Virus record (IMG/VR): IMGVR_UViG_3300005526_000025
Location: 1 to 25,665 of that record
DNA: 25,665 nucleotides
DNA from: a virus
Direction: 5' to 3' (one strand)
The notes under the pieces are model-generated. The model worked only from the letters and a program-made list of their open reading frames with translations. It made no database searches and was not told the DNA's origin. A program made the position numbers and the translations under genes. Below, piece by piece: positions 21,435-25,665 of the stretch; within the stretch, counting starts at the first letter, position 1, and each line of letters starts with the position of its first letter.

Positions 21435-22987
21435 CCCTGGAACTGAGGCCCTACCAACGAGAAGCCGCCGACCGCATCGTGGAGCGTGGCGATCTGCTGC
21501 TGGCTCTGACGATGGGAGCCGGTAAGACAGCAACGTCGATCGTGGCCGTCCGCCAACTACGCCAGGAGAGACGGGTATCGAACGGTGTCGTCCTGGCGCT
21601 CAAGAGCACCAAGTGGCAGTGGGTCCGAGAGATCAACCGCTGGGACCCTCGGGCCAAGGTGCAGGTGGTGGACGGCGACAAACGCCAGCGCGTCGGGGCC
21701 ATCCGCAGGGCGCAGAACTACCAGTACACGATCATGCACTACGAGTGCGTGGTCAACGACTGGGACGTGATCACCGAGTACCTGCCGCTGGACTTCATCA
21801 TTGCTGACGAGGCCACCTACATCAAGAGCTTCAAGGCCAAGCGCTCCAAGCGGGTCAAGCTCATGGGTGCTCACTCCGACGTGCGTATCGCCCTCTCCGG
21901 TCAGCCGGTGGAGAACCGCCCCGAGGAACTGTTCAGCATCATGGAGTTCGTCAACCCTGACGTGCTCGGTGGCTTCCACAAGTTCGATCGCACGTTCATC
22001 GTCCGTGATCACTTCGGTCGGCCGTTGAGATACCGTAATTTAAACTTGATAACACAACGTCTCGGTCCAGCGATGTACCGCAAGAGCCGGGAGGACATCA
22101 AGGAGTGGCTCCCGGAGATGATCGAGATCGAGATGCCGGTGGTCCTCGATCAGGAGAACCAGGCGTTGCATGACCTGGTCCGTGACGATCTCTCCGATGC
22201 GATCGATCAGGCGCTGGCCGGAGGGGCCAGGGGATCGTTCGACGTCTTAGCCCACTATGGGCGGACGAGCAACGGGGCGACCGCCACAGCGATGGGCGAG
22301 GTGATGTCACGGTTGCTGGCCATGCGGATGCTGTCCAGCCATCCGGCACTCCTGCGCATCTCTGCCGATGAGTTCGATAGTCCTGTATCACAGCGTGGGT
22401 CGAAGTACGCCAGCTACCTGCGGTTCTCGGGTGCCCTCGACCTGTTGCCTTCATCGCACGCCAAGTTCGACGCGCTGTTGGAGTTGGTGCAGGAGATCGT
22501 GGACGAGGACCCTCGGTACAAGGTGGTCGTCTTCTCCTACTTCAAGCCGATGCTGGCGATGATCGGCCAGGAGTTGAAGCATCGCAAGATCCCGTACACC
22601 ACGATCACCGGTGACGTAGCCGGGTCCGTACGTGATACCCGCATACGACGCTTCAACGAGGACCCGGCCTGCCGAGTCTTTCTCTCCAGTGACGCGGGGG
22701 CCTACGGCGTGGACCTCAACCAGGGCAGCCACCTGGTGTGTTATGACCTGCCGTGGTCGGCTGGTGCTCTGGCCCAGCGGATCAGCCGCATCGACCGGAC
22801 CAACTCGGCCTTCGGTCAGATCAACATCACCTACATGTTCGGCCTCAACACCATCGAGGAACGGATGTTCAACATGCTGGTGCAGAAGCGCAAGGTGTCC
22901 CGAGCGTTCATCGACGGTGAGTACGATCAGAAGACAGGCGGTATCTCACTCGACCTGCAGAGCCTGCGGGAGTTCTTGGACGAGTAG
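21431..22987 (+). CDS. SNF2-like superfamily 2 helicase
   Basis: The protein has 518 aa and starts at GTG 21431. Motif Q/I: LRPYQREAADRIVERGDLLLALTMGAGKT, with P-loop Lys32. Motif II: DEAT at 126-129, followed by the SNF2-type KSTKxx region and the LSGQPVENRPEELFSIMEFVNPDVLG block, which is typical of SNF2 helicases. The second RecA domain has KVVVFSYFKPMLAMIGQEL, RVFLSSDAGAYGVDLNQGSHLVCYDLPW and motif VI QRISRIDRTNS (449-459, with the arginine pair). Phage SNF2-like helicases are thought to act in replication, recombination or displacement of bound proteins. The frame carries an AT-rich patch at codons 199-209, described in the findings. A terminator follows 3 bases after the stop. Confidence 0.9.
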   Translation: MTLELRPYQREAADRIVERGDLLLALTMGAGKTATSIVAVRQLRQERRVSNGVVLALKSTKWQWVREINRWDPRAKVQVVDGDKRQRVGAIRRAQNYQYTIMHYECVVNDWDVITEYLPLDFIIADEATYIKSFKAKRSKRVKLMGAHSDVRIALSGQPVENRPEELFSIMEFVNPDVLGGFHKFDRTFIVRDHFGRPLRYRNLNLITQRLGPAMYRKSREDIKEWLPEMIEIEMPVVLDQENQALHDLVRDDLSDAIDQALAGGARGSFDVLAHYGRTSNGATATAMGEVMSRLLAMRMLSSHPALLRISADEFDSPVSQRGSKYASYLRFSGALDLLPSSHAKFDALLELVQEIVDEDPRYKVVVFSYFKPMLAMIGQELKHRKIPYTTITGDVAGSVRDTRIRRFNEDPACRVFLSSDAGAYGVDLNQGSHLVCYDLPWSAGALAQRISRIDRTNSAFGQINITYMFGLNTIEERMFNMLVQKRKVSRAFIDGEYDQKTGGISLDLQSLREFLDE

Positions 22988-22990
22988 GGG

Positions 22991-23023
22991 GTCCTCCCTG
23001 GGACGGGAATTACCAGGGAGGAC
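22991..23023 (+). terminator. Hairpin terminator after the helicase gene
   Basis: GTCCTCCCTGG (22991-23001) pairs perfectly with CCAGGGAGGAC (23013-23023) with an 11-base loop. It begins 3 bases after the helicase stop and precedes the promoter at 23030-23058. Confidence 0.8.
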
Positions 23024-23029
23024 GCCTTC

Positions 23030-23058
23030 ATTCCAAGGTACCACAAGAGTGCTACGTT
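23030..23058 (+). promoter_or_regulatory. Leaderless-type promoter for the 23065 gene
   Basis: The -10 TACGTT (23053-23058) lies in TGCTACGTT. A weak -35 TTCCAA (23031-23036) is 16 bases upstream. The ATG at 23065 begins 7 bases after the -10, at the expected start point, with no room for a ribosome site. The spacing is the same as for the 10942 and 23795 genes. Confidence 0.5.
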
Positions 23059-23064
23059 GTGGGG

Positions 23065-23535
23065 ATGCCCGCACGAAAAGTGATCCGCCGCACACCCTTC
23101 GACCTGGTCGGAGCGTTACGCGACTACCTGCTCAACCGCTCCATGTCGGAGCGCTCTAGCTCCGAAGAGCGTCGTGGCAAGGGGCAGTTGATGGAGTACA
23201 TCCAGATCCACGGCGAGGAAGTGGAGGGAGGTCACCGAGAGGTCTACCTGGACGAGCCGCTGCCGTTCACTTCCTACAAGAACGACAAGCCGGTGCCGAA
23301 GCAGGTCACCGGCATCAAGCGCCAGAAGCGTGTTAGCACCACGTTGGACGAGGCCCGGACCATGGCCTTGTTGAAGGAGAAGGGTCTGCTCGATGAGTGC
23401 ACGGAGGTCGTGGTGGTGCTCAACGAGGATGCCGTGCTCGCCGCCAACTACTCCGGGAAGATCACTGACGACCAGTTGGCAGCACTGTACAACGAGTCGG
23501 AGAGCTTCGCCTTCTATCTCATCACGGAGGACTGA
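23065..23535 (+). CDS. Hypothetical protein, 156 aa
   Basis: I chose ATG 23065; GTG 23059 in the same frame overlaps the -10 region and is less likely. The N-terminus is basic (PARKVIRRTPFDLVGALRDYLLNRSMSERSSSEERRGKGQLMEYI). The middle has DEPLPFTSYKNDKPVPKQVTGIKRQKRVSTTLDEARTMALLKEKGL. The C-terminus reads ECTEVVVVLNEDAVLAANYSGKITDDQLAALYNE, an acidic alpha-beta region. No family is recognised. It forms an operon with the next small ribbon-helix-helix gene (shared base at TGATG). Action on nucleic acid is plausible from the basic N-terminus, but not shown. Confidence 0.6.
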   Translation: MPARKVIRRTPFDLVGALRDYLLNRSMSERSSSEERRGKGQLMEYIQIHGEEVEGGHREVYLDEPLPFTSYKNDKPVPKQVTGIKRQKRVSTTLDEARTMALLKEKGLLDECTEVVVVLNEDAVLAANYSGKITDDQLAALYNESESFAFYLITED

Positions 23536-23717
23536 TGGCCTACCGAAGTAAGGCTGCCGTCACGGCACCGGGACAGTCTCAGATCCAGATCCGTGTGGCA
23601 CCGCAACTCAAGAAGCGGTTGGTGGCCGAGGCCTTCCGGCGCACGGTGTCGCTCAACTTCCTGGCAGAGAAGGCGATCGAGGACGCCCTCAAGGTGTGGG
23701 AGAAGCAGAAGCTCTAG
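23535..23717 (+). CDS. Ribbon-helix-helix (Arc-like) DNA-binding protein, 60 aa
   Basis: The start ATG shares a base with the previous stop; GGAGGA lies upstream. The sequence SQIQIRVAPQLKKRLVAEAFRRTVSLNFLAEKAIEDALKVW has the ribbon-helix-helix pattern: a basic-polar beta strand (QIQIRV), a first helix with KKRLVAEAF, and a second helix SLNFLAEKAIEDAL. These dimers bind operators as repressors. The palindromes at 12214-12227 and 23769-23782 are candidate targets by inference only. A terminator follows. Confidence 0.75.
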   Translation: MAYRSKAAVTAPGQSQIQIRVAPQLKKRLVAEAFRRTVSLNFLAEKAIEDALKVWEKQKL

Positions 23718-23726
23718 AGTCCTGGG

Positions 23727-23762
23727 GACCAGGAGGGCGAACGCCACGCCGCTCTCCTGGTC
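23727..23762 (+). terminator. Hairpin terminator after the ribbon-helix-helix gene
   Basis: GACCAGGAG (23727-23735) pairs with CTCCTGGTC (23754-23762). The stem extends inward by four more pairs, including one G-T (to 23739 and 23750). The right arm touches the -35 region of the next promoter. Confidence 0.75.
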
Positions 23763-23788
23763 ACTGTCCTAGCAACTAGTGCTACACT
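23760..23788 (+). promoter_or_regulatory. Leaderless-type promoter with CTAGCAACTAGTG spacer
   Basis: The -10 TACACT (23783-23788) lies in TGCTACACT. ATG 23795 follows after 6 bases. At 17-base spacing the -35 would be GTCACT, which is weak, so an activator or strong -10 context may compensate. The spacer holds CTAGCAACTAGTG (23770-23782), sharing CTAGCAACT and inverted CACTAGTTG with the 12188 promoter. Confidence 0.5.
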
Positions 23789-23794
23789 GGAACC

Positions 23795-24274
23795 ATGACT
23801 GTCGGCCCGCAGCGATTCCAGTACCCGAAGACGGCCGAGCAGGTCCGTGGTTCGGCGTGGGAAGGCGCTCATCGGCTCTATGGTGCCGGTGATGTGGACA
23901 CCTTGTTCAAGGGTGCCACGAAGGTCATCACGCCGTGGCCGACCGCCAGCCGGTCGAAGCTGCACATCGGCTACGACCAGTCACGGGTCGAGGAAGCGTT
24001 GAGCAATCCGTCGAAGCGCAACGTGCGGGAGATGGACCCACGTGATCTGCACGCCAGCCAGCCGTGGGTGACACGCGCTGGGACGAGCTACTACATGGGC
24101 GACGACTACCGCACTACCGGTAAGACATTCGCTGACATGCACTCGGCTGTCAACCGGCAGCCGCTGGTGTACACAGATGCCAGGGGGCAGAACCGTCTGC
24201 TCTCCGGGCATCATCGGGCTACTGCTGCTCTGCTGCGAGGCGAGCAGTTTCGTGCAATCCACATCGAGGAGTAA
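23795..24274 (+). CDS. ParB-like nuclease/binding domain protein, 159 aa
   Basis: The C-terminus LVYTDARGQNRLLSGHHRATAALLRGEQFRAIHIEE matches the ParB/Sulfiredoxin core: a strand followed by SGHHRATAALLRG (Gly138, His139, His140, Arg141), where GHHR is the conserved nucleotide-binding box. Before it, MDPRDLHASQPWVTRAGTSYYMGDDYRTTGKTFADMHSAVNRQPL fits the first ParB motifs. ParB-like domains bind or hydrolyse nucleotides and act in segregation or as nucleases. It is only a single domain without an HTH. It starts leaderlessly from the promoter at 23760-23788 and precedes another small gene. Confidence 0.72.
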   Translation: MTVGPQRFQYPKTAEQVRGSAWEGAHRLYGAGDVDTLFKGATKVITPWPTASRSKLHIGYDQSRVEEALSNPSKRNVREMDPRDLHASQPWVTRAGTSYYMGDDYRTTGKTFADMHSAVNRQPLVYTDARGQNRLLSGHHRATAALLRGEQFRAIHIEE

Positions 24275-24278
24275 CACA

Positions 24279-24503
24279 ATGTACAAGTGGGTCACACCGT
24301 CACTGGCGGTGTGTGATGAGGCCGATTGGCCGGAGCGTTTCCGACTCGGAGAGGCGAAGTGGGCAGCCGACTGGATTCTCGCTGGCGGTGACGCCTACGT
24401 GGACTCCGATGAGACGGCAGCCCTGGTGCTCTCCACTCTCGGCCTGACCAACGCAGAGGTCGAGGATCGCCTGCGGTTCGCCAACACAGGTGTCGCGTCG
24501 TGA
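24279..24503 (+). CDS. Hypothetical protein, 74 aa
   Basis: I chose ATG 24279; AGGAG at 24267-24271 gives 7-base spacing. The sequence MYKWVTPSLAVCDEADWPERFRLGEAKWAADWILAGGDAYVDSDETAALVLSTLGLTNAEVEDRLRFANTG is acidic and helical with no known family. It overlaps the next start (GTGA) and likely shares the mRNA with the ParB-like gene. Confidence 0.55.
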   Translation: MYKWVTPSLAVCDEADWPERFRLGEAKWAADWILAGGDAYVDSDETAALVLSTLGLTNAEVEDRLRFANTGVAS

Positions 24504-24838
24504 GCATGGCGGCGTATGAGTCCACCTGGCAGCACGAACGCCGTGGACACATTCGTTGTCATACTCTCGGCCACGCTTGGGACGACTGCGACTCCAACTG
24601 GACACCGATGTGGGGCTTACCGTTGACTGTCCGCTGCCAGCGCTGCGGTACGGAGCGTCGGGACAAGGTCGATCGGCACACAGGGGCAGTCCTTCCCGGT
24701 GGACGGCACTACGTCTACCCGGCTGGCTATCGATTGGGCCGTGGTGAAGAGAAGCCGACCCGTGCTGACTTCCGCTTGATGCTCTTGGCGATCCGTAACG
24801 AGGGTCAGTCGAAGCGCAAGTCGGGGAGGGCGTCATGA
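24500..24838 (+). CDS. Cys-rich phage protein, zinc-ribbon type, 112 aa
   Basis: GTG 24500 overlaps the previous stop (GTGA); ATG 24506 is an alternative start. The protein has C-x-x-L-G-H-A-W-D (CHTLGHAWDDCDSN), then LTVRCQRCGTERRDKVDRHTG, a zinc-ribbon C-x2-C, and an ending YVYPAGYRLGRGEEKPTRADFR. The pattern C...GHAWD...C.rCgterrd...YvYPaGY is shared by small actinobacterial phage proteins. A metal-binding, possibly DNA-binding role is likely. The next gene starts in an ATGA overlap. Confidence 0.65.
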   Translation: MSMAAYESTWQHERRGHIRCHTLGHAWDDCDSNWTPMWGLPLTVRCQRCGTERRDKVDRHTGAVLPGGRHYVYPAGYRLGRGEEKPTRADFRLMLLAIRNEGQSKRKSGRAS

Positions 24839-25191
24839 GTGTGAGTGCTGTTGACACAACCTCAGCGGCCGGAAGGGTCTTCTGTCCGGACTGCAACATG
24901 TTGCTCTCCCCGACCAGCTTGTCCAAGCACCGCAGGACGCAGCACGGTTTCAGGTCGGCGGCACGGCGTGGTCGTCCGGTGGGTTCCAAGAACGGTGTGC
25001 GCAACGTCCACAAGCCGCAGCCAGTGACCAAGCCCAAGCCGGTCATCGAGCCGGTCACTGCTGAGCAGATCACACGCACCGTTGCGGCCATGCTCTGGCC
25101 TGACGGCGTCCCGCTCGACATGTTGGAGCGGCTGTTGCGTTGGAACGTGCAGACCGAGGACTTCCTGATCCAGGCGAAGTTGGATCAGTAA
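24835..25191 (+). CDS. C2H2 zinc finger plus AT-hook protein, 118 aa
   Basis: Cys17-x2-Cys20-x11-His32-x4-His37 (VFCPDCNMLLSPTSLSKH...) is a C2H2-like finger. Immediately after it, RRGRPVG (44-50) matches the AT-hook core R-G-R-P. The tail (KNGVRNVHKPQPVTKPKPVIEPVTAEQITRTVAAMLWPDGVPLDMLERLLRW) has a Lys/Pro linker and a C-terminal helical domain. Zinc finger plus AT-hook points to DNA binding. The same theme occurs in the 10942 gene. A TAA stop is followed by CACAATG. Confidence 0.7.
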   Translation: MSVSAVDTTSAAGRVFCPDCNMLLSPTSLSKHRRTQHGFRSAARRGRPVGSKNGVRNVHKPQPVTKPKPVIEPVTAEQITRTVAAMLWPDGVPLDMLERLLRWNVQTEDFLIQAKLDQ

Positions 25192-25205
25192 CACAATGGA
25201 GAACG

Positions 25206-25665
25206 ATGAGTGACCTGTCACAGCACATTGCTGACATGGAGGGGCTGGACTACCCCGGCAAACGCAAGCCGGTGAACCGGGGCGGCAAGCATGCTGTGCC
25301 GGATACTCCGCTATGGGATGAGAAGCCCGTGTTCTACCTCGTCAACGGTGAGCGCAAGGAGTTCTTCACGATCTCCCACCTGTCCACGGCGTTGGAGTAC
25401 AGCCAGCAGAGCATCCGTTCCTGGGAAGCACAGGGTCTGCTGGCACGTACGCCGTTCCGCTCCCCTCGGACCAAGGGGATGGTCGCTGCCGGTCGATCGA
25501 ACAAGGGCAAGCGCCTCTGGACTCGGGAGCAGATCGAAGGTATTATCCGCATCGCCAAGAAGCACAAGGTCATCTTCCCGGTCAAGAGCAATGGCAAGAT
25601 CGTGAAGCGTGCACCGACACCTGCTTTCTCGGCCGAGGTTGGAGAGTTCTTCTCCACCCTCATCA
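25206..25665 (+). CDS. MerR-like HTH protein, N-terminal part (runs off the window)
   Basis: The frame opens with ATG 25206 and stays open to the window edge, so at least 153 residues are visible. An HTH region at about residues 55-80 (EFFTISHLSTALEYSQQSIRSWEAQGLLARTP) resembles the MerR/excisionase-type winged HTH: a helix, S-x-x-T/S-I-R-x-W-E-x-x-G-L-L, then a wing. A basic loop (PRTKGMVAAGRSNKGKRLWTREQIEGIIRI) follows, as in MerR wings. This suggests a sequence-specific regulator. GGAG at 25198-25201 may serve as ribosome site. The upstream 5-codon frame MENDE (25196-25213) overlaps its start. Confidence 0.6.
   Translation, partial: MSDLSQHIADMEGLDYPGKRKPVNRGGKHAVPDTPLWDEKPVFYLVNGERKEFFTISHLSTALEYSQQSIRSWEAQGLLARTPFRSPRTKGMVAAGRSNKGKRLWTREQIEGIIRIAKKHKVIFPVKSNGKIVKRAPTPAFSAEVGEFFSTLI

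Larger units (their letters stand above)
1111..22639. repeat. Dispersed 9-mer GGTATCACA / TGTGATACC family
   Basis: Exact copies are on the + strand at 1944, 5037, 15716 and 18704, and as the reverse complement at 1111 and 16782. Eight-base cores GGTATCAC occur at 8385 (+) and as complement at 9304, 11365, 11789 and 22632. GTATCAC alone occurs near 7254, 16838, 21227 and 22384. Most copies are inside genes, in all frames and both orientations. See the findings for codon effects. Confidence 0.5.

Overview
The window looks like part of a tailed-phage (or prophage-like) genome from a high-GC actinobacterial host. The reasons are the GC-rich codon usage, frequent GTG starts, a DUF4190-type small membrane protein, a DUF6283-type protein, and a Thr/Ser-rich surface protein of actinobacterial style with an IPVTG sorting-like motif. 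Every gene I can support lies on the + strand. Most neighbours overlap by 1-14 bases (ATGA, GTGA, TGATG junctions) or nearly touch. I see no tRNA, rRNA, CRISPR array, integrase or insertion sequence. No gene-free stretch reaches 300 bases; the largest is 14907-15098, which holds two strong hairpins and a possible promoter.

Region 1 (1-10808) is the end of the late structural operon. In order it holds the C-terminus of a tape-measure-like protein with a transglycosylase-like segment, a tail/hub adaptor fused to an NlpC/P60-type peptidase, a LysM/gp53-like baseplate protein, a hub (gpD-like) protein, gpW/gp25, baseplate J, a small tail protein, a gpI-like protein with an attached beta-sandwich module, a carbohydrate-binding-like tail protein, a small membrane protein, and an acidic SAP/Rho-N-like protein. 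The gp25/J/gpI set is the baseplate wedge kit of contractile tails, although the sheath and tube genes are outside the window. A strong hairpin at 10824-10856 closes the operon.

Region 2 (10907-14906) opens with a promoter placed for a leaderless mRNA. It carries a C2H2 zinc-finger protein, then a run of very small genes (27-147 aa), many Cys-rich or membrane-spanning. An internal promoter before the DUF4190-like gene has an operator-like 14-bp palindrome.

Region 3 (14907-22987) is the replication module. It has an HTH initiator-like protein whose gene contains a dense cluster of inverted repeats (a lambda-O-like internal origin candidate), a structured leader RNA, a DnaC-like loader with a degenerate P-loop, an HAD-like protein lacking its catalytic Asp, a Cys-rich protein, a DnaB-like helicase and a DnaG-like primase. 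A mucin-like cell-surface protein is inserted here, followed by two small genes and an SNF2-type helicase.

Region 4 (22988-25665) is made of short transcription units. Two begin with terminator, then promoter, then start codon at leaderless spacing. They encode an unknown protein, a ribbon-helix-helix protein, a ParB-like protein, small zinc proteins (one combining C2H2 and AT-hook), and a MerR-like protein cut by the window end.

The most interesting non-gene signals are these: a dispersed 9-mer GGTATCACA that falls mostly inside genes and often forces rare codons; the inverted-repeat cluster in the initiator gene; recurrent leaderless promoters with a TGCTAC-type -10; and the nested hairpin leader upstream of the helicase loader.
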